64,000 bases of DNA, taken from the NCBI RefSeq assembly GCF_001469875.2, contig NZ_LOPW02000016.1, positions 40,249 through 104,248 on the forward strand. The letters are read 5' to 3'. Below are positions 1-8,176 of this stretch, piece after piece. The position numbers were made by a program, and so were the translations under genes. Source of the DNA: Haloferax marisrubri. Its GTDB lineage: Archaea; Halobacteriota; Halobacteria; Halobacteriales; Haloferacaceae. Numbering within the stretch: the first letter of the stretch is position 1; each line of letters starts with the position of its first letter. Under the pieces are notes generated by a model, which saw nothing but the letters and a program-made list of their open reading frames with translations, was not told where the DNA came from and did no database searches.

Positions 1-305
1 CGACTGTCCGTGGGCGAACACCGGCGATAGAGACGAGAGATGGGTTCCGCGAGTTGCTCGACGAGGTCGTTCCCGACCGACTCTCACAGATCGTCAACGG
101 TATCGAGTCAGGAGTCTTTCATCCGACAACCAACAAAGAAGATGCGGCGGGGTGCTCGTCGTGTGCGTTCCGAGACGCCTGCGACGTTCGACACCACAGA
201 CGGCGCGACCTCGTAGCGAATCTCGAATCAGCGGAACGGGACGCCTACGTTCCACCGATGGCGCGCGGTGTCGAGTGGGAACCGACTGTGGAGCGTGACG
301 AGTAA
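1..305 (+). CDS. AddB-like iron-sulfur nuclease/helicase subunit, C-terminal end (5' truncated)
   Basis: Only about the last 100 codons are present. The frame is open from the left edge, so the start lies outside the window. The tail carries C-x2-C-x5-C (CSSCAFRDAC) followed by a basic HHRRRD stretch. This matches the C-terminal part of the Fe-S cluster that staples the PD-(D/E)XK nuclease domain in AddB and Cas4-type proteins. The stop lies two bases before the ATG of an AddA/RecB-like helicase-nuclease, so the two products are probably subunits of one double-strand-end resection complex. The nuclease active-site residues are out of view, so AddB is inferred from the cysteines and the partner gene; a Cas4-like protein is the alternative. 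Confidence 0.72.
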   Translation, partial: TVRGRTPAIETRDGFRELLDEVVPDRLSQIVNGIESGVFHPTTNKEDAAGCSSCAFRDACDVRHHRRRDLVANLESAERDAYVPPMARGVEWEPTVERDE

Positions 306-307
306 CG

Positions 308-3300
308 ATGGAACGAGACGAACTTACAGACCAACAGAAGCAGGCGGTACAGACTATCGACGAGAACTACCCACTGACCGCGGGTGCAGGGACCGGAAAG
401 ACGACGACGTTGTCGTTTCGGTATCTAGAACTCCTCGAACAGAACGAAGAGCTCCTCCCCGAGAATATCCTCGTGACGACGTTCACGCGGCGTGCAGCGC
501 GTGAACTCACCGCGAAAGTTCGGGAACGAGTCCTCACTCGACTCTCGGAAGCGGATTCAGAAACTGACTACGAACGATGGCGGGACGTTCTCATCGGGCT
601 CGAAGACGCGTACATCCACACGCTCCACGCGTTCTGTCAGCGTGTTCTCTCCGAACACGCGACTGCAGTCGATGGTCTCGACCCGGGATTCGACACGCTC
701 GACGACGTGGAGGCGACGCGTCTGCGGAGTGATGTTATCGACGACATCCTCTCGGATCGGCCGCCAGCTGTCGAACAAGCACTACCTGCTTTCTCCGAGT
801 ACACGCTTCGTGAGGCCCTGCTCGACCTACTGGGGAAGCGTCCCTTATCTGAACAGTGGGCCTCGTACTGGAGTGCGCCTGAGCGAACGACTGATGAGTA
901 CGTTGAGTACGTCGAACGCGTTCTTCATCCGTTCCCAGTCAACGAACTTGTCACTCGACTCGACGACGAAGATCTTCGAACAGACGTCACAGAACTTCGA
1001 GAACTGCTCGATAACCTCTCGTCGTCACCAAGTGGAAAGCGAACGAGATATGCAGTTACACTCCGCGACCTGTTCGACGAACTGGAGGGGGTTGCAGACA
1101 ACGAAGCGTACGAACGCGTGCTCGATGTCTGCGATACTCTCACCACGTCTAGCGGTGGCCTTCGAGCAAACTACACACCGACGAACGGAGATTGGAACGG
1201 CGACGACGTGGGACAGGAGCGTGTCGGAGAACTCGTGGAGTCGATTCTGCGGTCGCTCGGTGTCCCGGAACTCACCGAGGCCGACATCGATACGAGCGTC
1301 GACCGTGAGACAGCGCAGTACGTCTTCGCCCTCGCCCGGTTGCTGAACGAGGTCGCACAAGAGTACCGTTCACGACTTCGGGAACGGAATGCAACCGACT
1401 ACGCGGGGTTAGTCGAACGAACGAGCAGGCTTCTCGACAGAGAGGCTGGCGTTGAGGACGTTCGTACCTCGCTTCGAGAGCAGTTCGACTACGTCATGAT
1501 CGACGAGGTTCAGGATACAGACCCCAGTCAATGGGACATCGTTCAGTCCCTCACGAGCCTCGCAGACGAGACTCCGTATGGTGGCAGGAACGTCTTCGTC
1601 GTCGGTGACGAAAAGCAGTCTATCTACCGGTTCAGAAACGCAGACGTCTCTGTTTTCGAAGCGGCACGCCGACGGCTTACCGAGGCTAATGACACTGACG
1701 AGACGTCCACAGAAGGTCGGTACGAGCTTCAGGACAACTTCCGATCGCTCGATCCTGTCCTTCGATTTACGAACGCCCTCTTCGAGGAGGTGTTTCAACG
1801 TGGCCCCGACGCCGACTTCGAAGCAGAACCTCAGGCTCTCGGTCCCAATCGAGACCACGACGGAGACGTGGACCCAGTCGTCGAGTATCTCCTCGTTCCA
1901 GACGACGAACTCGCTGTCGACCTCTTACCGGTGGAACACCCATTCCGAGAGGAGAGTGGAGACGAACGACGGTGGAACGAGGCTCGGGCCGTTGCCTCGC
2001 GAATCACACACCTCGTAGAAGGTGAGACAAAGGTGTACGAGCCGGATCCGGAGGACGGAGTAGAGCCACCGCACGACAGACTGGCGAGCTACGACGACGT
2101 GGCGGTCATCATCCGCAAACGAACCCACCTCGGCGCGTTCAAACGGGCGTTCGACGAGACGGGTATCCCCTACACCGTCGTCAACGGCGAGGGGTACTTC
2201 GATACCCCAGAAGTTCGGACGCTTCTCAACCTCTTTCGGGTCCTCGCTGACCCTGAAGACGATATCGCGTTGTACGGATTACTTCGCTCTCCGATGTTCG
2301 GGTTCACAGACGACGAACTCGCACCCGGGTCTGTCGGCGGTGACATCTGGCAGTCCCTCGAAGGCGTCACGACAGGCGAGTTCGCGAAGGCTCGCGAACT
2401 CATCGAAGACCTTCGCCACTTGGTCGGGTCGACGGACGACGCTGCTGGTCCGCAGGTGGATTCGTGGACTGAAGCACTCGACGCTGCACTCGACGCGACA
2501 GGATACCTCTCGTCGATCTCTGCAGACAACCGACCCAGTCAAGCGGCAGCGAACGTCGAACGGTTCCGTGAGTTACTCAGAGAAGGTGTCGGAAGTGCAC
2601 AGAGCGTCGGGGAAATCGTCGAGCGTCTCGAAGAGCGTCAAGAGCTAGCGACACACGACCCCGAAGCGTCGATTCCTGACGGCGCAGATGGGGTAAGCGT
2701 CCTCACGGTCCACGCAGCCAAAGGTGAAGAGTACCCAATCGTCGTCGTCCCCGGAATCAGTGACGCCTTCAACACCTCAGCACCCGTCGCAGGTGGCGCC
2801 GAGTTCGAACGAATCGACGACAGACCCGCACTCGGCTTGTCGGTCCCCAACCCAGAGGACCCCTTCGAGAGCATCGATACGGTAGCGAAACAAGGGATCC
2901 GGCGACTGCGGCGACAGCGACTCGTTGCAGAGGAGAAGAGAACCTTGTACGTTGCGTGTACACGTGCACGAGACCACCTCGTCCTCGCTGGAACTCACGG
3001 TGGTTCAGATGGGCAGTTGGACGAGGCAGACCCCGAGGACCCGAAGAGTTGGCGTGACTTCGTTCAGCAACCGCTCCTTGGTCACGACGACCTCCTTGCG
3101 ACACTTGGCACTAAAGGGACATTCGAAGGCCAGCTGGCACGCGACCCCCTCCAGGACCCCCCGACGTTCCGTGTTTCACTCCCTCGCCCACCGCTGAACG
3201 TTGCTGAAAGAACAGACGCAGTAGCGGATGCACCCACCGAACTCGACGTCAACACTCCACCAGAGAAACCACTCACGTACCGCCTGTCGCCGTTTCAGGT

Positions 3301-4027
3301 AGCAGACATACTCAAAGAGAACCCTAACGGGGAGTTGGCCTACGACGAACGAGACCGGACGGTTTACTACCGGCGGCCGGACGACGAGGTGGAAGCCGAG
3401 GAGTCCGAAGAATGGCGGGAACGGGATGAGTTCGACGACGAATCGACTCGAGATACCCTCTCAGGGATGCCGTTTGGGGAGGCAGTCCACCGGATCGCAG
3501 AACTCCGCCTTCCAGACGAGCGGTGGGACGAGATAATCGACGACGCACTCCGTACACAGGAGTACGACCACGAGATCACAGCAGAAGACAGGGAACGCGT
3601 GGCACGCCACGCACAACGTTGTATCGCCTACGTCGACGACGTCTCGGGAGAAGGCGGGTCGGTCTACCGAGAGTTCCCAGCGTCGGTGGAACTAGTTCAC
3701 GGAACCATCTCGGGCCTTATCGATTGTCTCGTCGTCGACGAGGTCCTGACCATCGTCGACTACAAGACAGGACGTGTGACCGAACAATCAGTCGAGAACA
3801 GGGCAACCCAGTACGGTCCACAACTCGAAGCGTACGCTCTCATGGCGCACGAGTTCGACCCTGACCGCCCTGTGAAGACACAGTTGTATTTCAGCGAACT
3901 CGATGCCGTCTCCGAGCAGTCGTTCGCTGCTGGTGAAGGACAAGATTCACTCTCGGCACTACAAACGTCGCTCGACAAACGGATCAGATCTGTCATAGAA
4001 GCGCGACTGGACATCTCGTGGGAGTAA
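308..4027 (+). CDS. AddA/RecB-like UvrD-family helicase fused to PD-(D/E)XK nuclease
   Basis: This 1239-aa SF1A helicase should unwind DNA ends with ATP and cut them with its own nuclease domain. Visible motifs are a Q-motif (LTDQQKQAV, residues 6-14), Walker A GAGTGKTT (26-33), the VTTFTRRAARELTAKV motif, a DEVQDTD Walker B near 400, VGDEKQSIYRFR, SVLTVHAAKGEE and YVACTRARDHL. The C-terminus has GLIDCLVVDE followed by VDYKTGR (D and K near 1151-1153), a RecB-type nuclease core. Length and layout match AddA (about 1200 aa). It starts two bases after the AddB-like stop, so expression is coupled. AddAB is mainly known from bacteria; in this setting it could repair ends or degrade invading DNA. 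The archaeal AddAB label is inference; helicase and nuclease identity are firm. Confidence 0.9.
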   Translation: MERDELTDQQKQAVQTIDENYPLTAGAGTGKTTTLSFRYLELLEQNEELLPENILVTTFTRRAARELTAKVRERVLTRLSEADSETDYERWRDVLIGLEDAYIHTLHAFCQRVLSEHATAVDGLDPGFDTLDDVEATRLRSDVIDDILSDRPPAVEQALPAFSEYTLREALLDLLGKRPLSEQWASYWSAPERTTDEYVEYVERVLHPFPVNELVTRLDDEDLRTDVTELRELLDNLSSSPSGKRTRYAVTLRDLFDELEGVADNEAYERVLDVCDTLTTSSGGLRANYTPTNGDWNGDDVGQERVGELVESILRSLGVPELTEADIDTSVDRETAQYVFALARLLNEVAQEYRSRLRERNATDYAGLVERTSRLLDREAGVEDVRTSLREQFDYVMIDEVQDTDPSQWDIVQSLTSLADETPYGGRNVFVVGDEKQSIYRFRNADVSVFEAARRRLTEANDTDETSTEGRYELQDNFRSLDPVLRFTNALFEEVFQRGPDADFEAEPQALGPNRDHDGDVDPVVEYLLVPDDELAVDLLPVEHPFREESGDERRWNEARAVASRITHLVEGETKVYEPDPEDGVEPPHDRLASYDDVAVIIRKRTHLGAFKRAFDETGIPYTVVNGEGYFDTPEVRTLLNLFRVLADPEDDIALYGLLRSPMFGFTDDELAPGSVGGDIWQSLEGVTTGEFAKARELIEDLRHLVGSTDDAAGPQVDSWTEALDAALDATGYLSSISADNRPSQAAANVERFRELLREGVGSAQSVGEIVERLEERQELATHDPEASIPDGADGVSVLTVHAAKGEEYPIVVVPGISDAFNTSAPVAGGAEFERIDDRPALGLSVPNPEDPFESIDTVAKQGIRRLRRQRLVAEEKRTLYVACTRARDHLVLAGTHGGSDGQLDEADPEDPKSWRDFVQQPLLGHDDLLATLGTKGTFEGQLARDPLQDPPTFRVSLPRPPLNVAERTDAVADAPTELDVNTPPEKPLTYRLSPFQVADILKENPNGELAYDERDRTVYYRRPDDEVEAEESEEWRERDEFDDESTRDTLSGMPFGEAVHRIAELRLPDERWDEIIDDALRTQEYDHEITAEDRERVARHAQRCIAYVDDVSGEGGSVYREFPASVELVHGTISGLIDCLVVDEVLTIVDYKTGRVTEQSVENRATQYGPQLEAYALMAHEFDPDRPVKTQLYFSELDAVSEQSFAAGEGQDSLSALQTSLDKRIRSVIEARLDISWE

Positions 4028-4144
4028 ACCCCGAGAATACCTGCCGTTGTCGAACCGAGATACACTCTCAGTTCTACTCTCCGAAAAGGATTGTAGTGTT
4101 CGAATGTCGTAAAAATATGATTAGAGGAGTGAGATTGTGCAATA

Positions 4145-4152
4145 CTTAATAT
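4145..4152 (+). promoter_or_regulatory. TATA-like box of the AAA ATPase gene
   Basis: CTTAATAT lies about 25-28 bases upstream of the ATG at 4175. This is the archaeal TATA position expected for a leaderless transcript starting at or next to the ATG. No Shine-Dalgarno sequence is visible. The spacing favours the ATG over an in-frame GTG two codons earlier. Confidence 0.5.
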
Positions 4153-4174
4153 CGTTGCACGCTGGTGTGTGACT

Positions 4175-5866
4175 ATGATTGATTCCTCGACGACGGCGGA
4201 AGACTTCATCGCCGATGCCGAGTACCACAATCCGTGGTGGAGCGGCACTGGTGGACTCGAGAAGCTCCGATTCGTCTCAGAGTGGAAAGAACGATCAGAT
4301 CTCCATCGGTTACTCGACAGTCTCGAGACTGCACACGACGATGGTGTTGGCAGTCTCGTCCACGCAATGTATGGGCAGACAGGAATCGGAAAATCCACTA
4401 TGCTCCGACAACTCGTCGCCGCGCTCGTCGACGACGATGCCGTGTCTTACGCTCCTGGAGACCGCGAGCGCTCACTGGTCGGGTCTGTCGCACCTCGGCA
4501 AATCCTCTACATCCCGCTGGAGGAGTCGCTTTACCACCTCGAACCACCAGAGGTCGCGTTCAACCGACTCCAGAGTGTTGTCGATTACTTCGACTCCCAC
4601 GTTGCCCCACGACGTGGAACAAAGTTCGTCATCTTAGACGATATCGGGGCACTCTCTTTTGGTGAAGACGACGGCCCAGATCGACTGCAGGAACTCGTCG
4701 ACGACAGAACCTACCTCTTCATCACCGGTATCGTCAGCCCCCAGGTCGACGTCAACACGGACTCGTGGAAAGACACGGTCGACCAGGTGTCCGGATCGTT
4801 CCCCATGTTACCTACGAAGTTCATTGACGCGGTCAAACAAGGCCACGTCGTCGACTTCGACGACGAGCACGCGCGGAAGCTGGCCGAAACGCTCGAACAT
4901 CATCAGGTTGAGGGACTCATTCATCGTGCGCGCAAGGAGGAACTGAGCAGTCGGAACATTGCAGGGATGGTGGACGCACTCTCGACGCTATTTTTCGACG
5001 AACTCGACACCGTCGACCACGATACCCTTCACGAGGCTGCGAGGGCGTATCTTCGACGAGGAGGATCGTTCCACTCAGTGGAGGGTGATACTGTTCGGAA
5101 TGACCTCGTCAAGTCGCATTTCCTCTTGTATCTCTACAAGGAACTCGCGCGGTACCACAGTGTCCAACGCCCCGAGAACCTCCATCGGTTGGGTTCGCTC
5201 GCTGCGAGTAAAGCCGGAGAAGAACTCAAATATACAACGCTGAGCGAGCAACTCGGCGTCGATAGACGGACCGTCGATTCGTACCTCTCAGTCCTCGAAG
5301 GTGGGTTGGCTGTCGGCCAGTCGCACGACTTCGCACTGCAGCGATATCGACGGACTCGACTGTATCTCCGCGACCCCCGACACGTTGTACTCCTCTCTCA
5401 GCGTAGGGAGCATCATGGATTCGAAACGTACACAGATGCTGGCGTGCTGAACGCCGAGTTCGAACACGCTCTCGCCCGGACGGTCGGATTCGATCACGCG
5501 AAGCGACTCGCATGGTCACTCCCCGGAGAGAGTGACCAACGGTTATCGGTCGAGTACGCTGAGACAGGGAGTGGAACAGTAGACTACGTCCTCCACGGTG
5601 ACGGTCTCGTGCTCCCGTTCGTTCTCTCGTATCAACCATTCGCTGACGGTACCCTATCGACCGCCCTCGAGTTCGACCCGACGACAGGAGCTCACTTCGA
5701 CGAGTCTGGAGAGGAACTTCGAGAGTTAAGCTACGAGGCACCGTATCGGTTTGTTGTGACCGATGCGCTCCCCAGAGAAGTGGAGCAGTCTTCCTCGTTG
5801 GTCGTCGACCACAGCGGTACGAAGGTTTGTTACCTCCCGTACTGGTTGTTCCTGTTACTCGCCTAA
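4175..5866 (+). CDS. AAA-family P-loop ATPase with DUF4143-like C-terminus
   Basis: This 563-aa protein has Walker A GQTGIGKST about 65 residues in and Walker B KFVILDDIG near residue 150. It continues with a winged-helix-like segment (YTTLSEQLGVDRRTVDSYLSVLEGG). A C-terminal part with LYLRDPRH and a VDYVLHGDGLVLPF strand resembles the nuclease-fold DUF4143 region of the AAA_14/DUF4143 family. Such proteins couple ATP hydrolysis to DNA or toxin-antitoxin-like functions, but the family role is poorly defined. The start is set by a TATA-like box 25-28 bases upstream. It sits alone between the AddAB-like pair and the VWA operon. The ATPase call is solid; the DUF4143 assignment is by pattern only. 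Confidence 0.72.
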   Translation: MIDSSTTAEDFIADAEYHNPWWSGTGGLEKLRFVSEWKERSDLHRLLDSLETAHDDGVGSLVHAMYGQTGIGKSTMLRQLVAALVDDDAVSYAPGDRERSLVGSVAPRQILYIPLEESLYHLEPPEVAFNRLQSVVDYFDSHVAPRRGTKFVILDDIGALSFGEDDGPDRLQELVDDRTYLFITGIVSPQVDVNTDSWKDTVDQVSGSFPMLPTKFIDAVKQGHVVDFDDEHARKLAETLEHHQVEGLIHRARKEELSSRNIAGMVDALSTLFFDELDTVDHDTLHEAARAYLRRGGSFHSVEGDTVRNDLVKSHFLLYLYKELARYHSVQRPENLHRLGSLAASKAGEELKYTTLSEQLGVDRRTVDSYLSVLEGGLAVGQSHDFALQRYRRTRLYLRDPRHVVLLSQRREHHGFETYTDAGVLNAEFEHALARTVGFDHAKRLAWSLPGESDQRLSVEYAETGSGTVDYVLHGDGLVLPFVLSYQPFADGTLSTALEFDPTTGAHFDESGEELRELSYEAPYRFVVTDALPREVEQSSSLVVDHSGTKVCYLPYWLFLLLA

Positions 5867-6005
5867 GAACGGCGACTTCTAGCGATTTTTCTGTTGTTTT
5901 CGCGCTTTTAGCGGTTCTAGTCGTTCAGCCACAGGACCCACCAATTGGGACCATTACAAGCACCAAAAACTAATTTAGGCACATTAGGTTGTAGTTACAG
6001 ACAGA

Positions 6006-6012
6006 TTTATAT
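6006..6012 (+). promoter_or_regulatory. TATA-like box upstream of the VWA operon
   Basis: TTTATAT lies about 30 bases upstream of the ATG at 6041, inside an AT-rich stretch that contrasts with the surrounding GC-rich DNA. It would direct transcription of the VWA-MBL-nuclease operon with a very short leader. Confidence 0.5.
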
Positions 6013-6040
6013 TCTTGGATAAACAACTGATAAGTGCAAT

Positions 6041-8176
6041 ATGGGGATTAGGGACAACCGGAAGTCGGAAGTTTTGGATGTCACAGCTGAAGGGGAATAC
6101 ACGTGGGACGAGGCGGTGGAGGGCGAACAGATCTCGGAGGGAACGAGGGTCACTCTCACTGGCGAGTTCGTGACGCAGCACACAACACGGAACGCTAGCG
6201 TAGTTGCAAGCCGGATCTCGATCCGAATTGACGAGGACACGCTCGTCGACGTGATGCTCACTCCCTGTGACTTCGAAGAGCGGTTTGACCTCGTGACAGG
6301 AGCCCAGTACACGGTTACGGGGAAAGTAGCAACCTCACCGACGGCCTTGCCGCGCCACGAGTCCTCGTGTCCGGACTGTGGCGGAGCCCTCCGACAGCGA
6401 GGTGTAGTCGACAGCACAGAAGGCCTCGCGACCGCAGTCACCTCACTGAACGTCGGCGACCACTTCGTCGTGTGTGACGAGATTCACCGGGTCGCTCGGG
6501 ATCTGAACGAGAAAACCGACGATTGGATACCGAGGGAACGACAGAGCAGACCGATTCCAAGCGGTCGATATCTGTGCGTCGACTGTGGGTCCGACGTTTC
6601 AGACTACGACCTCACACGAGAACACGGTGGCGAACCCATGCTGGAGATGGATGCGTGTGCTGCACCAGCCAGCGAGTCACTCGGACTCTCAGTCGGTGGT
6701 TCTCGTGACGCCACGAACTTCCGTGAGAACATCCACGAGGGCTACGTTCCCCAACCTGACGCCCTCGCGTACGAAGGGTTGTTCTACGACTACCGGTTCC
6801 CCACAACTGAATCCGAGCACACGGAAGATGCTCTGTTCACACCGACCTTCGAACGTGCCTCTGCACGAAACCCCGTGACCGGGGAACGAGAGGTGTACCT
6901 CTCGGTGGGACTCGATTCGTCGCTCAGTTCTTCTGAGTTCGAACGGCCACCCCTCGATGTCGTCGCTGTCCTCGACACCTCCGGCTCGATGTCGTCACCG
7001 TTCGACGAGTACTACTACGACTCTACAGGGACTCGCCGAGAAGTCGAAGACGAAGAGAAGAGTAACGACACCAAGATGGAGGCCGCAGCGGCGTCGTTGT
7101 GTGCCCTCACGGAGCAACTTGCTCCCGACGACCAGCTAGGTGTCGTGCTATTCGACAGTCGTGCCCACGTCGCGAAACCGCTTCGAGACGTCCAGTCGAC
7201 CGACATGGACGCCATCCGAGGCCACATTCGTGATGTTCGTGCGGGTGGTGGAACGAACATGGGCGAGGGGTTCGACGCCGCCCACCAGATGCTCGCAGAA
7301 ATGGAACCTGACCGAGAGCAGCGTATCGTCTTCATGACCGATGCGATGCCGAATACGGGTACGACACGGTCGAACCAACTCGTCGACCTAGTTGCCGATG
7401 CAGCGAGCGAGGGAACACACACCACGTTCGTCGGCATGGGCCTCGACGAAAACGCCGAGTTGGCAAGTGACCTCTCTGCAGTCCGCGGAGCGAATCACTA
7501 CTTCGTCCACTCCGCTTCTGAGTTCGAGCGGCGGCTGGGAGAAGAGTTCGACTACATGGTCTCCCCGCTCGTCTTCGACCTCTCGTTGTCGGTCGACACC
7601 GAGGGCTACGAAGTCGACGGCGCCTACGGGGTTCCGAACGCGGATATCGAGGACGGCAGGGTGCTGGACGTCACCACTCTCTTCCCTTCGCCGACGAGCA
7701 ATGGTGAATCTCGCGGAGGTGTCATCCTCGTACGGTTGCACCGAACCAATAGCGAAGAACCGAGCGTCGAACTCGACCTCTCGTGGGACGAAGGTGAAGG
7801 TGTCACACGGGGGACCCGTGTCGCCGTCGACGTCCCGAGCGGGAAACACTTCGACGGCTCTGGAATCCGAAAGGCCGTGGTCTTGAGTCGATACGGACGG
7901 GTCCTCCGTGAATGGGCGTCGTGGGCACGGTCTGTGTCAGCTGCTGACCAAACAGGGATTGTCGACGACTGGGTCGGTGCGCGAACGACTCGGAACGAAC
8001 ACGAACGTGGCTCGGTACCGATACGAATCTCCAACTCCTACGCTGCGGTCTTCCGCGACCTTCGTGCACACATCGTCTCCGAGTCCACAGAAATCGACGA
8101 CGAGACACTCAGCCGTGAAGTCGAGGTTCTCGATAGTCTACTCGCACACACCGAAGAGGAGAGGCGGTCGCAATGA
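6041..8176 (+). CDS. von Willebrand factor A domain protein with OB-like N-terminus and zinc-binding knuckles
   Basis: This 711-aa protein has three visible parts. Residues 20-100 look like a beta-barrel/OB-type domain (RVTLTGEFV, YTVTGKV). Two CxxC knuckles, CPDC (110-113) and CVDC (179-182), could bind zinc. A VWA domain starts near 305 with a complete MIDAS: DTSGS (312-316), the GGGTNMGEGF threonine and the FMTDAMPN aspartate. VWA domains bind protein ligands through a metal, so a scaffold or regulatory role is likely. No signal peptide or membrane segment is seen, so it should be cytoplasmic. Its stop overlaps the start of the MBL-fold gene by four bases. The C-terminal 200 residues are not recognised. 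Confidence 0.85.
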   Translation: MGIRDNRKSEVLDVTAEGEYTWDEAVEGEQISEGTRVTLTGEFVTQHTTRNASVVASRISIRIDEDTLVDVMLTPCDFEERFDLVTGAQYTVTGKVATSPTALPRHESSCPDCGGALRQRGVVDSTEGLATAVTSLNVGDHFVVCDEIHRVARDLNEKTDDWIPRERQSRPIPSGRYLCVDCGSDVSDYDLTREHGGEPMLEMDACAAPASESLGLSVGGSRDATNFRENIHEGYVPQPDALAYEGLFYDYRFPTTESEHTEDALFTPTFERASARNPVTGEREVYLSVGLDSSLSSSEFERPPLDVVAVLDTSGSMSSPFDEYYYDSTGTRREVEDEEKSNDTKMEAAAASLCALTEQLAPDDQLGVVLFDSRAHVAKPLRDVQSTDMDAIRGHIRDVRAGGGTNMGEGFDAAHQMLAEMEPDREQRIVFMTDAMPNTGTTRSNQLVDLVADAASEGTHTTFVGMGLDENAELASDLSAVRGANHYFVHSASEFERRLGEEFDYMVSPLVFDLSLSVDTEGYEVDGAYGVPNADIEDGRVLDVTTLFPSPTSNGESRGGVILVRLHRTNSEEPSVELDLSWDEGEGVTRGTRVAVDVPSGKHFDGSGIRKAVVLSRYGRVLREWASWARSVSAADQTGIVDDWVGARTTRNEHERGSVPIRISNSYAAVFRDLRAHIVSESTEIDDETLSREVEVLDSLLAHTEEERRSQ

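Noticed and set aside
6041..8176. TerY-type VWA of a tellurite-resistance-like phosphorylation triad
   Set aside because: No PP2C phosphatase or kinase next to it; partners are an MBL hydrolase and a nuclease.
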